Shown one piece after another: positions 8,480 to 16,414 of a stretch of DNA of 64,000 nt. The stretch spans positions 62,001 through 126,000 of the forward strand of contig JACKHB010000006.1 of assembly GCA_020639195.1 (NCBI GenBank). The letters run 5' to 3'. A program made the position numbers and the translations under genes. The notes under the pieces are model-generated. The model searched no databases. It was not told where the DNA came from and saw only the letters and a list, made by a program, of their open reading frames with translations. The stretch comes from Phycisphaeraceae bacterium (GTDB taxonomy: Bacteria > Planctomycetota > Phycisphaerae > Phycisphaerales > UBA1924). How positions within the stretch are numbered: position 1 is the stretch's first letter; every line of letters begins with the position of its first letter.

Positions 8480-9169
8480 ATGACGCTGCGGGAGGAAGTG
8501 CGTCGGTGGTCCGAGAATCTGCACACGCTCGGAGCGGCTCGGCTCAGACGGGAAGGATGGCCCGGGTCATTCGCGGCTCCGTTCAGGGATGAGCATGGGC
8601 ATCGGCGCCTCGTGGATGGGCCGTTTCTTGAGCACGTGAGTCGAGCGTGGGGCGACCATGGGGCTCGCGGAAGTGAGGCGCTGAGCCTGCCGGGATCCCA
8701 AGGTCCTGACGTGGACCTGTGGTCTGCCGTCGCCTCCGGAGCGCCCGCACCCGAGTGGCTCGACGAAGCTGAAGCGCCCCTTTCGGGACAAGGACGCTCC
8801 GGATCCGTTGAGGTGTTCACGGAAATCGAGTTGTCGGCGCTGCATGCGCTGTGGTGGCTGAATCTGCGCGATGGCGCGAGATATCGGCAGCTCGTCGAGG
8901 GCTTGGCTGTGTGGCACATGGAGCACCTCCAGCCGGACAACGCCACGGGCCATCCGTGGGCGATACACGTGTTCGCTTTGCTTGGACTTCGAGGATGCCC
9001 CGAGGCGATGCTGCACGCGGAAGGGCTGCTCCACGCGGCGCTGGTCGCGACTGGTGAGCCGGATCTCCTTAGCGCGCTGATCCTGCTCGACGCGGCAAGA
9101 GCGCTGGCATCGGCGGGCAATGACATTTCGTCCGGGTCGGGGCCTACCCCTCGAACATGGCTTCGATGA
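8480..9169 (+). CDS. Hypothetical protein, 229 residues
   Basis: I do not recognise a family. The protein has no signal peptide or membrane segment. The middle and end read as a helical protein (VFTEIELSALHALWWLNLRD, then LAVWHMEHLQPDNATGHPWA, LHAEGLLHAALVATG), which is reminiscent of alpha/alpha-barrel fragments, though this is only an impression. The start is set by the ATG that follows a TATCAT box by 6 nt. Its 3' end overlaps the end of ftsY by 26 bp in convergent orientation. Confidence 0.6.
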   Translation: MTLREEVRRWSENLHTLGAARLRREGWPGSFAAPFRDEHGHRRLVDGPFLEHVSRAWGDHGARGSEALSLPGSQGPDVDLWSAVASGAPAPEWLDEAEAPLSGQGRSGSVEVFTEIELSALHALWWLNLRDGARYRQLVEGLAVWHMEHLQPDNATGHPWAIHVFALLGLRGCPEAMLHAEGLLHAALVATGEPDLLSALILLDAARALASAGNDISSGSGPTPRTWLR

Positions 9170-10067
9170 ATCGTTCGGGGTCGAAGGGCTCTATGTCCGC
9201 CGGTGTTTCGCCGACGCCGATGAACTTCACGGGGATGTCGGACGCGTCCTTGATGGCGATGACGATGCCGCCCTTTGCGGTCCCATCGAGCTTGGAGAGG
9301 AAGATCCCGGTCACGCCGGCGCTCTTGTGGAACTCCTCGGCCTGTCGTAGCGCGTTCTGCCCGCTGGTCGCGTCGAGCACGAGGAGGGTCTCGTGGGGCG
9401 CATCGGGAACCTGCTTCTCGGTGACCTTGCGGATCTTCTCCAGTTGGCGCATCAGCGGATCCTGCGTATGGAGGCGGCCCGCGGTGTCCAGGATGAGCAC
9501 ATCCACACCCCGGGACTTGGCGGCGGAACACGCGTCAAACGCGACCGCGGCCGGATCTCCTCCCTGCTGCCCCTTGACGACGGCAACGCCCAAGCGCTCG
9601 GCCCAGATCTCGAGCTGACGCACCGCTCCCGCACGGAAGGTGTCGCAGGCCCCGAGCAGCACCGATCTGCCTTCCTGGCGAAGGGCGTGGCACAGCTTGG
9701 CGATGCTGGTCGTTTTGCCGACTCCGTTGATCCCCGTCACCAGAATCACCTGGGGCTTGACGCCCGGGGGGGGCGGACGGAGTTCTCGATCCTGGGGCGG
9801 CCACATGGCCTTGAGTTCGCGCTTGAGGAACTCGAGCACGTCCTCACCGCGGGTGAGCTCGCCCTTCCTGTGATCTTCTCGGATCCCGTCCATCAGCCGC
9901 CGCGTGGCCTTTACGCCGACATCGGATTCGATCAGGCGCCTTTCGAGATCCTTGATCAATGCCTCGTCGAGGCGGCGCCCGAGCAGGAGGGATCGGAGCC
10001 CTCCGACAAACACGGTTCGCGTCTTGGTGAGTCCACGTTTGAGCGATGAGAAGACGGACTTGAGCAC
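9144..10067 (-). CDS. ftsY: Signal recognition particle receptor FtsY
   Basis: A 307-residue SRP GTPase, starting at GTG with a GAGG site. The N domain (about 20-85) is followed by the G domain: TGINGVGKTTSIAKL (P-loop), DTFRAGAVRQLEIWAERLG, LILDTAGRLHTQ, and FLSKLDGTAKGG for guanine recognition, ending GVGETPADIEPFDPERF. There is no long acidic A domain, which is common outside Enterobacteria. It docks ribosome-SRP complexes at the membrane. Last gene of a ribH-nusB-ftsY run; nusB ends 11 bp upstream. Confidence 0.95.
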   Translation of the reverse strand: MLKSVFSSLKRGLTKTRTVFVGGLRSLLLGRRLDEALIKDLERRLIESDVGVKATRRLMDGIREDHRKGELTRGEDVLEFLKRELKAMWPPQDRELRPPPPGVKPQVILVTGINGVGKTTSIAKLCHALRQEGRSVLLGACDTFRAGAVRQLEIWAERLGVAVVKGQQGGDPAAVAFDACSAAKSRGVDVLILDTAGRLHTQDPLMRQLEKIRKVTEKQVPDAPHETLLVLDATSGQNALRQAEEFHKSAGVTGIFLSKLDGTAKGGIVIAIKDASDIPVKFIGVGETPADIEPFDPERFIEAMFEG

Positions 10068-10078
10068 TGGTCGAACCC

Positions 10079-10555
10079 TCAGGCTTCGTGCGCGCGTGGA
10101 ATGGCCGTTTCGCCCCCGCTGATCCTGCGTTTGAGCACTCTGTCGAGGAGCGCGTTGACGAAGCCCGGAGACTTCTCGGTTCCGAAGGCCTTGGCCAATT
10201 CGACCGCCTCGTTGATCGCGATCTTCGCCGGAGTCCGGCCGGAGGCGATCTCGTGGTACGCCAATCGGAGTATCGCTCGATCAACCGCGGGTTGTCGGTG
10301 GGCCGGCCACGATGGCGCCAGAGATCGCATCACCTCATCGCACTCGGAGCGCCCGTGGTATGCCCCAACCGCCAACTCTCGAGCCCGTTCCTGGTCGGCT
10401 GCGCCGCAGACTCCCGTGGTCCGGGGCGTCTGATCTGCGGCCTCGTCATCGCCGAGCGCACACGCGCTGGCATCGGGGACCTCTCCATCGCGCGCGTCGA
10501 GCAGAAAGAGCAATTTGAAGGCAAGACGACGGATCTGGCTCTGGGTGGCAGTCAT
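10079..10555 (-). CDS. nusB: Transcription antitermination factor NusB
   Basis: A 158-residue protein with the NusB helical fold: RRLAFKLLFLLDAR at the start, VDRAILRLAYHEIASG, AKIAINEAVELAKAFGTEKS and PGFVNALLDRVLK at the end. It binds boxA RNA with NusE in rRNA antitermination. Its ATG overlaps the ribH stop in an ATGA, and ftsY follows closely. Coupling of ribH and nusB is a common bacterial arrangement, which supports both calls. Confidence 0.92.
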   Translation of the reverse strand: MTATQSQIRRLAFKLLFLLDARDGEVPDASACALGDDEAADQTPRTTGVCGAADQERARELAVGAYHGRSECDEVMRSLAPSWPAHRQPAVDRAILRLAYHEIASGRTPAKIAINEAVELAKAFGTEKSPGFVNALLDRVLKRRISGGETAIPRAHEA

Positions 10556-11088
10556 GCGCCGCTCCGCGAGTGCCCGCCGAGACCGGCGATCGTGCGGAAG
10601 ATGGTGCTCTGGACGGGAGACGGAGTGCCGGCGCGGGCGGCGGCGTCGATCGCTCGGCACGCGCGGAGCGTATCGAGCAGGGCGTTCATGGCCTCTTCAC
10701 CCTTGTTGCCCTGGTCGCCACCGGCGCGCGCCAGCGCCTGCGCATCGTTGTCGACCGTCAGCACGCCGAGGGCCACGGGCACGCCGGTCTGGAGGGTGAC
10801 CGCCGTGAGGCCCTGGGCCACGGCGTCGGCCAGAACTCGATCGTGATTGGTCTCGCCTCGAACAATGCAGCCCAGAGCCACGATGCCTGCATAGAGCCCC
10901 GACCGTGCCGCGTGCAGGCAAAGGGCCGTCAACTCGAACGCGCCCGGTGCGTCGATGATCCCCAGGGTGGACTCGTCTCGGTTTTGAGAGGCGTACACGC
11001 GTCGCGCCCCTTCGCAGAGCCGTTCGGTCACCAGGCCGTGGTACCGGCTCACAACGAGTGCGACTGGAGGGGGCGACGGGTCGGACAT
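10552..11088 (-). CDS. ribH: 6,7-dimethyl-8-ribityllumazine synthase
   Basis: A 178-residue enzyme for the penultimate step of riboflavin synthesis. It shows VVSRYHGLVTERLCEGA, DAPGAFELTALCLHAARSG (substrate site), ALGCIVRGETNHDRV with the catalytic His in ETNHD, and GNKGEEAMNALLD. Most relatives have ETxHFD or ETxHYE here, so the N before the His is a mild variant. It starts the operon ribH-nusB-ftsY. A TACCAT box lies 6 nt before the ATG and no ribosome site is visible, so the transcript may be leaderless. Confidence 0.93.
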   Translation of the reverse strand: MSDPSPPPVALVVSRYHGLVTERLCEGARRVYASQNRDESTLGIIDAPGAFELTALCLHAARSGLYAGIVALGCIVRGETNHDRVLADAVAQGLTAVTLQTGVPVALGVLTVDNDAQALARAGGDQGNKGEEAMNALLDTLRACRAIDAAARAGTPSPVQSTIFRTIAGLGGHSRSGA

Positions 11089-11094
11089 GAGCCG

Positions 11095-11100
11095 ATGGTA
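11095..11100 (-). promoter_or_regulatory. TACCAT -10-like box for ribH
   Basis: On the minus strand TACCAT ends 6 nt before the ribH ATG, with no Shine-Dalgarno. The divergent UbiA gene has a TAGGAT box at 11138-11143, so two promoters share a 60-bp gap. Inferred. Confidence 0.4.
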
Positions 11101-11137
11101 GAAGCGGAGTGCTCCTGGCGCGGCATCGGACGGTCAC

Positions 11138-11143
11138 TAGGAT
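11138..11143 (+). promoter_or_regulatory. TAGGAT -10-like box for the UbiA gene
   Basis: TAGGAT ends 5 nt before the ATG at 11149, with no Shine-Dalgarno. It matches the TANNNT pattern of the other suspected leaderless starts here. Confidence 0.4.
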
Positions 11144-11148
11144 CATCC

Positions 11149-12138
11149 ATGCGGCGACTGCTCGGCAAGGCTTCACCCTATCTCCATCTTGCGAGGGTGA
11201 CGACGGCATTTGCCGGAGTCGGCAATCTGTGGTTTGTCATCCTCTGGAGCCGAGCGTTCTCGGTGACCGAGCCCGGGACCACGGCGCTTCGCGCTGGCCC
11301 CTTGTGGCTCCTGTTGCTCGGGGGGACGGGAAACGCGCTGGGGCTCTATGCGTTTGGCGTCTGCCTCAATGACCTGCTCGACGCTCGACGGGACCGCACG
11401 CTCCGTCCCGATCGGCCGGTCGCGTCGGGACAGGTCTCCATCGCGGCGGCGGTCAGCGCGGTGGCTCTCTCGCTCATCCTCGCGATGGCCGGGGCAACCG
11501 CGTTTGGGACCGAGGCCATGCTGGCAACGATCGGACTTGCCGCCGGAATCCTGCTCTTCAATGCCGCGGGGAAGTTCGTTCCGGGAATCGGCCTGGTGAT
11601 GCTGGGCGTGATCTACGCGGGTCACATGCTCGTTCCCAATCTCCACCTGCGATTCCTGTGGCCAGTCTGGCTCGTGATGACGCACGCCCTGGTCGTTGCG
11701 GGGCTGCGGCATCGGATCGCGAGGAAGGTGCCGCCGATCTCTCGTCGCGCGGTTATCGTGGCCGCGATCGGCTGGCTCGGGTGGACCGCCGCGCTCGCGT
11801 GGCTGGCGTGGCACCGCCGAACGGACGGAGAGTGGTGGTGGCCATCGTGGGTTCCGAAGATCGCCGCGGTGGTTCCCGCAGTGCTCGTGATCCTCTTTGT
11901 GTGGTTTGCCGCCCGCAGGATTCGTGAACTGGGACCGGGCACCAGGTCCGCCGAGAAGATCGGGCGATACGGGGCGGTATGGGTCACGCTGTACGAGTGC
12001 GCGTGGCTGTTTGGGGCGGGGCTCTACGAGGAGGGCGCCATCTTGAGCGCTCTCGCGCTCGTGGGGATCCTGGGCATGACCATGCTGCGAGAGTGGTACT
12101 CGCTCATCGAGAATCCCATCGGGTATCAGCGAGTCTGA
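11149..12138 (+). CDS. UbiA-family prenyltransferase
   Basis: A 329-residue integral membrane protein with about eight hydrophobic segments. The first Asp-rich motif is NDLLDARRDRTLRPDRPVAS, of the form NDxxDxxxD, which binds Mg-prenyl diphosphate; the PxRP-GQVS context is standard for UbiA. A second strongly conserved Asp motif is not obvious. It may prenylate a quinone precursor. MqnD (54.8 kb) shows that the futalosine menaquinone route is present, so an MqnP-type role is possible, but an SCO4491-like role in other lipids cannot be excluded. Divergent from ribH; its end overlaps the convergent P-type ATPase gene by 13 bp. Confidence 0.82.
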   Translation: MRRLLGKASPYLHLARVTTAFAGVGNLWFVILWSRAFSVTEPGTTALRAGPLWLLLLGGTGNALGLYAFGVCLNDLLDARRDRTLRPDRPVASGQVSIAAAVSAVALSLILAMAGATAFGTEAMLATIGLAAGILLFNAAGKFVPGIGLVMLGVIYAGHMLVPNLHLRFLWPVWLVMTHALVVAGLRHRIARKVPPISRRAVIVAAIGWLGWTAALAWLAWHRRTDGEWWWPSWVPKIAAVVPAVLVILFVWFAARRIRELGPGTRSAEKIGRYGAVWVTLYECAWLFGAGLYEEGAILSALALVGILGMTMLREWYSLIENPIGYQRV

Positions 12139-14012
12139 GCCGGAGGGTCGAAGTCGCTCAGTCGCCCGGGACGAAGCGCGACCCGCAGAGCGTTCACGAC
12201 GGCGAACACGTCGATCACCTCCTGCGTGATGGCGCCTGCGACGGGAGGAAGGTATCCCGCCGCGGCGAGCAGCATGGCGATGACGCTCAGGCCCATCCCG
12301 CCAACGGCGCTCTGCATCGCAATCCGACGCATGCGGGCTCCGATGTGGAGCAGTTCATCGACGCGCTCGAGCGAACTGTCGAGGATCACGGCGCCGGCCG
12401 CCTCGATCGTCACGTCGCTACTGGTTCCGAGCGCGATGCCCACCGTGGCCGTGAGCAGGGCTGGAGCGTCGTTGATGCCGTCGCCGACGAACACCGTCGA
12501 GCCCTCGAGATTCTCGCGTTTGACCAATTCCACCTTCTGCTCGGGGCTCTGTCCTGCGTGCACATTGGATATGCCCACTTGCTCTGCCAGGTAGCGCACC
12601 TCCGATTCTCGATCGCCCGAGACGAGCATGACTCGCCGGATCCCGTGCCGCTCCGAGAGGTGCTCGATGAACGACCGACTCTCGGTCCGGGGCACGTCAC
12701 GGAAGCGGTAGAGCGCGACGTACTTGCCGTCGGCGAGGATGGCACACTCGAGACCGCCCGGGTCTTCTGAGTGAGCCAACGGCGAGATGGGATCGGCCTG
12801 GGCAGCGCGCCTTCGGCTCGTGATCTCCAGGGAACGGCCATCTACCTGACCGCGAAGCCCCTGTCCGGGCGGCTCGGCGATCTGCCGCACTTCCAGGAGG
12901 CGTACCCCCTCATCGGACGCGCGGGCCAGAATGGCCTTGGCGAGCGGGTGCTTGGAGAATCTCTCCACGCTGGCCACGAGGGCGAACAAGCGATCCCCGT
13001 CAATGTCCTGGACGCACTCCCGGTCGGTGAGTTGGGGCCGGCCGTAGGTCAGGGTCCCCGTCTTGTCGAGGATCATGGTCCGGCAGCCGGAGACCCGTTC
13101 CAAGACGACGGGGTCGCGGATCACGATGGATCGCCTCGCGGCCAACGAGATCGAGCCGATGATCGAGACCGGAATCGCAATGAGCAGGGGACAGGGCGTC
13201 GCCACCACGAGCACGGCGAGGAAGCGGGTTGGGTCCCCGCTGGCCAACCACGCTGCGAGAGCCAGCGCAACGGCCGCGGGCGTATACCACGCGCCGAGGC
13301 GATCGGCCATGCGGCGCATCCTGGGACGATGCTGCTGCGAGGCGTGCATGACGGCCATGATCTTGGCGTACCGCGAGTCCACAGGGGCACGATCCGCGCG
13401 GATGGTGAGTGCCGATTCACCGTTGATGGCGCCGGAGATGACCGCAGCGCCCGGGGTCTTCGACATGACGAAGGGCTCGCCGGTCAGGTACGACTCGTCC
13501 ATTGAGCTGTGGCCTTCGACCACTGTGCCATCCGCCGGGCACACCTCGTGGGGGAGGATCACGAGCGTGTCACCGACCGAGATGTCGTCGAGCGGCACGT
13601 CTCGGACGCCCTGTTCGGTCTGGCGGTGGGCGATCGTCGGCATGCGTCGCGCCAGCGCATCGAGCACGGAGGACGCGTTGCGAACGGCGTACGCCTCGAG
13701 CGCACCGCCACCGGACAGCATGAGCACCACGAGCGTGCCCGCGAGGTACTCGCCGAGCACCGCCGCGGTCACGATCGAGATTCCAGCGAGGAGGTCCGAT
13801 CCGAACTCAAGGCGAACGACATGGATCAGCAGCTCGACCACCAGCGGGACGCCCCCGGCGATCAGCGCAACGAAGAGCGGGATGTTCGCGCCCTGCAGTT
13901 CCCCGAGGCGCATCGCCGCGTGGACCGCGATCGCAAGTAGCGCAAGGGACGCGATGGCTCCGTTTCGGCTGAGCAGCACTCGCGCGATTCGCGAACGGCG
14001 ATCGGATGTCAT
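12126..14012 (-). CDS. Heavy-metal translocating P-type ATPase (TPC motif, no HMA domain)
   Basis: A 628-residue P1B-type transporter. After paired N-terminal membrane helices come the actuator loop (LPHEVCPADGTVVEG, DESYLTGEP), the transmembrane motif VVATPCPLLIAIPVSI, the phosphorylation loop ILDKTGTLTYGRP, the P1B-specific FSKHPLAKAI, and VFVGDGINDAPALLTA. The membrane motif is TPC instead of CPC or CPH, and there is no N-terminal metal-binding domain, so the metal cannot be assigned to Cu or Zn/Cd from sequence. gmhA ends 37 bp upstream on the same strand. Confidence 0.9.
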   Translation of the reverse strand: MTSDRRSRIARVLLSRNGAIASLALLAIAVHAAMRLGELQGANIPLFVALIAGGVPLVVELLIHVVRLEFGSDLLAGISIVTAAVLGEYLAGTLVVLMLSGGGALEAYAVRNASSVLDALARRMPTIAHRQTEQGVRDVPLDDISVGDTLVILPHEVCPADGTVVEGHSSMDESYLTGEPFVMSKTPGAAVISGAINGESALTIRADRAPVDSRYAKIMAVMHASQQHRPRMRRMADRLGAWYTPAAVALALAAWLASGDPTRFLAVLVVATPCPLLIAIPVSIIGSISLAARRSIVIRDPVVLERVSGCRTMILDKTGTLTYGRPQLTDRECVQDIDGDRLFALVASVERFSKHPLAKAILARASDEGVRLLEVRQIAEPPGQGLRGQVDGRSLEITSRRRAAQADPISPLAHSEDPGGLECAILADGKYVALYRFRDVPRTESRSFIEHLSERHGIRRVMLVSGDRESEVRYLAEQVGISNVHAGQSPEQKVELVKRENLEGSTVFVGDGINDAPALLTATVGIALGTSSDVTIEAAGAVILDSSLERVDELLHIGARMRRIAMQSAVGGMGLSVIAMLLAAAGYLPPVAGAITQEVIDVFAVVNALRVALRPGRLSDFDPPAQTR

Positions 14013-14049
14013 CTCGCGGCGCGCTCGAGGTGGTCGCGGCGGATCGGTC

Positions 14050-14634
14050 TCATCGGATCAACTCCGCCTCGATCGCCTCGACCAGGGCGTGAAGGAGGAG
14101 CATGTGCAACTCCTGGATGCGATCGCTGGTCTCTCCGGGCACGATCCATTCAACGTCAGCATGGCCTCGGAGAGCGCCGCCATCTCGGCCCAGGAACACC
14201 GCGATGTGCATGTCTCTGGCGCGACCCGCCGCCAGGGCCCTGATGAGATTGGGCGAATTGCCGCTGGTGCTCAGCAGGATGAGGACGTCGCCGGCGCGTC
14301 CGTGGGCCTCGACGAGACGGCTGAAGACCTGATCGAATCCGTAGTCGTTGGCCGTGCACGTGATGTGCCCAGGGTCTGTCAGCGCCATCGCCGGCAAAGG
14401 GGGACGGTCATTGCGGAAGCGACCGGTCAACTCTTCGGCAAAGTGCATGGCGTCGCACGCCGAGCCCCCGTTTCCGGCGATCAGCACACGCCCGCCGGCC
14501 CGCATGCACTCGGCAATCCGCGTCGCCAGATCCGACAGTTGATCGATGTCGGCCTGACGAGCGATCGCGGCGTCGAGACACCTCCGAGCGTCCTGGAGCG
14601 CTCCGATGATCAAGGATCTTGTGTCGGGAGGCAT
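14050..14634 (-). CDS. gmhA: Phosphoheptose isomerase (sedoheptulose 7-phosphate isomerase)
   Basis: A 194-residue SIS-domain protein. Motifs: VLIAGNGGSACDAMHFAEEL, TGRFRNDRPPLPAMAL, LLSTSGNSPNLIRAL and QELHMLLLHALVE. It converts sedoheptulose 7-phosphate to D-glycero-manno-heptose 7-phosphate for LPS core or S-layer glycans. The ATG at 14634 is preceded by a TAGACT box 7 nt away and no ribosome site. With kdsB and the rml genes it shows that this organism makes LPS-type sugars. Confidence 0.9.
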   Translation of the reverse strand: MPPDTRSLIIGALQDARRCLDAAIARQADIDQLSDLATRIAECMRAGGRVLIAGNGGSACDAMHFAEELTGRFRNDRPPLPAMALTDPGHITCTANDYGFDQVFSRLVEAHGRAGDVLILLSTSGNSPNLIRALAAGRARDMHIAVFLGRDGGALRGHADVEWIVPGETSDRIQELHMLLLHALVEAIEAELIR

Positions 14635-14641
14635 GGGGCGG

Positions 14642-14647
14642 AGTCTA
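14642..14647 (-). promoter_or_regulatory. TAGACT -10-like box for gmhA
   Basis: On the minus strand TAGACT ends 7 nt before the gmhA ATG and there is no Shine-Dalgarno, matching the leaderless pattern seen elsewhere in the window. Confidence 0.35.
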
Positions 14648-14732
14648 TCGCAGGGGCAACCGCCGCCCGCGTTGCCGATGCGGCCCGGATGGGCTATCAA
14701 TTGCCCCGCCGCCGGACGGCCGGCGGGTCCCC

Positions 14733-14815
14733 GGGCGTGTACCCAAGTGGCCAAAGGGGGCAGGCTGTAAACCTGTCGGCGAAAGCCTTCGGGGGTTCGA
14801 ATCCCTCCGCGCCCA
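14733..14815 (+). tRNA. tRNA-Tyr (anticodon GTA)
   Basis: Folds as a type II tRNA of 83 nt. Acceptor 14733-14739 pairs with 14808-14814 with a discriminator A at 14815; the anticodon loop CTGTAAA carries GTA at 14767-14769; a long variable arm follows; the T arm is a 5-bp stem with TTCGAAT loop at 14796-14802. Type II with GTA means tyrosine. The 3' CCA is not encoded (ACTC follows), so it must be added by a nucleotidyltransferase. smpB starts 45 bp downstream. Confidence 0.95.
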
Positions 14816-14859
14816 CTCTCTTTGTTCCGATCTCCCCTCGAGGGTGGTCTCCCCACGGC

Positions 14860-15345
14860 ATGGCCAAAGGCAAGTCGAAGGCCAATACCCCACCGACGAT
14901 CGAGAACCGCAAGGCGAGGTTCGACTACGACCTCGGCGATCGATTCGAGGTCGGCATCAAGCTCGTCGGGTCCGAGGTCAAGAGCCTGCGGGCCGGCCGG
15001 GCGTCGATCGCCGAGGGGTTCGTGCGGGCGGATGGGACGCCGCCCGTGCTCACTCTCCACGGCGTCAACATCGCCGAGTACGGCCCGGCTTCGTCGCTGG
15101 GACATGTGCCCACGCGCGTCAGGACGCTCCTCGCCCACAAGAAGGAGATTGAGCGGCTCGCTCGAGAGGTGTCCCGAAAGGGCGTCACGATCGTGCCCCT
15201 GAGGGTCTATTTCAAGGACGGGTTTGCGAAGGTTCTGATCGCGATCGCCACCGGGAGAGGCAAGGGCGACAAGCGAGAGGCCGTCAAAACGCGCGAGGCG
15301 CAGCGCGACATCCAGCGGGCGATGAGCCGCAAGCGCATCGGCTGA
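14860..15345 (+). CDS. smpB: SsrA-binding protein SmpB
   Basis: A 161-residue RNA-binding protein that partners tmRNA in ribosome rescue. Family marks: IENRKARFDYDLGDRFEVGI, LVGSEVKSLRAGRASIAEGF, LLAHKKEIERL, GVTIVPLRVYFKDGFAKVLI and the basic tail KREAVKTREAQRDIQRAM. The open frame extends far upstream, but the ATG at 14860 follows the tRNA directly. No ssrA (tmRNA) gene is visible nearby. Confidence 0.95.
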   Translation: MAKGKSKANTPPTIENRKARFDYDLGDRFEVGIKLVGSEVKSLRAGRASIAEGFVRADGTPPVLTLHGVNIAEYGPASSLGHVPTRVRTLLAHKKEIERLAREVSRKGVTIVPLRVYFKDGFAKVLIAIATGRGKGDKREAVKTREAQRDIQRAMSRKRIG

Positions 15346-15352
15346 GTCGGGA

Positions 15353-16378
15353 TCAACCGCCGTACTGGCGGGCGTAGTACTCGCGATACGCCCCACTCTT
15401 GACTCGACGCCACCACGCCTCGTTTCCGGTGTACCACCGGACGGTCTGCTCGAGCGCATCGGGCCACTGGCTGCGTGTGGGTCGCCAGCCCAACTCTCGC
15501 CCGATCTTGGTGGCGTCGATGGCATACCGCAGGTCGTGCCCAAGACGGTCCGGCACCCTTCGGATCATCTCTTCACTCCGCCCCATGATCGAGAGGATCG
15601 CGCGGGTCAGTTCAAGGTTGCTGCGCTCATTGTTCCCGCCGATGTTGTAGACCTCGCCGCGGCGGCCCCGGTCCAACACCGCCAGCACGGCCTCGCAGTG
15701 ATCCAGCACGTGCAGCCAGTCTCGAACGTTCCGCCCATCCCCGTAGAGGGGTACCTGGTGTCCTTCGATCAGGTTCGTCACGAACAGCGGAATGACCTTC
15801 TCTGGAAACTGGAAGGGACCGAAATTGTTCGAACATCGCGTCGTCACGATGTCCAGCCCAAAGGTGTGGTGATACGCGCGGCAGAGCAGATCGCCGGCCG
15901 CCTTGCTCGCGGCGTACGGACTGTTCGGGGCCAGTGGGGTGTCCTCTCGAAACTGGATGTCCGGCCGATCGAGCGGCAGCGAGCCATACACCTCGTCGGT
16001 GGAGACGTACAGGAGCCGGATCGGACGGCCGCACGACCTGACCGCGTCGAGCATCGTCTGGGTGCCCGAGACATTCGTGGAGATGAATGGTGTGGAGTCC
16101 TGGATCGAGCGATCGACGTGGCTCTCGGCCGCCATGTGCACCACCGCGTCGCAGTCCGAGAGGAGTCCGTCGATGAGGCCTCGGTCGCGAACGTCTCCGT
16201 GGACGAAGCGATAGCCTGGGTGGCCGGCGAGTTCCGCGAGGTTGTCCGGGTTCCCCGAGTACGTGAGCGCATCGAGGTTGGTCACCCGGATTCCCGGGCG
16301 CTGCTCGAGCACGAATCGAACGAAGTTCGCTCCGATGAACCCGCATCCTCCCGTGACGAGTATGTGTGAGATCGCCAT
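15353..16378 (-). CDS. rfbB: dTDP-glucose 4,6-dehydratase
   Basis: A 341-residue short-chain dehydrogenase. Rossmann loop VTGGCGFIGANFVRF, then HMAAESHVDRSI, YVSTDEVYGSL with the catalytic Thr-Asp-Glu, YAASKAAGDLL with catalytic Tyr and Lys, TRCSNNFGPFQFPEKVIPLF and YGDGRNVRDWLHVLDHC. It makes dTDP-4-keto-6-deoxyglucose, the second step of dTDP-rhamnose synthesis. An AGGAG site precedes the ATG at 16378. It ends the minus-strand rml operon after the sulfotransferase gene, 36 bp away. Confidence 0.95.
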   Translation of the reverse strand: MAISHILVTGGCGFIGANFVRFVLEQRPGIRVTNLDALTYSGNPDNLAELAGHPGYRFVHGDVRDRGLIDGLLSDCDAVVHMAAESHVDRSIQDSTPFISTNVSGTQTMLDAVRSCGRPIRLLYVSTDEVYGSLPLDRPDIQFREDTPLAPNSPYAASKAAGDLLCRAYHHTFGLDIVTTRCSNNFGPFQFPEKVIPLFVTNLIEGHQVPLYGDGRNVRDWLHVLDHCEAVLAVLDRGRRGEVYNIGGNNERSNLELTRAILSIMGRSEEMIRRVPDRLGHDLRYAIDATKIGRELGWRPTRSQWPDALEQTVRWYTGNEAWWRRVKSGAYREYYARQYGG

Positions 16379-16414
16379 CACGGCACTCCTGATTCGGTTT
16401 CTCGCCCGCAGAGC

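Noticed and set aside
14816..14859. Possible tmRNA (ssrA) next to smpB
   Set aside because: Only 44 bp between the tRNA and smpB, with no tag-coding frame or tRNA-like fold of the right size.
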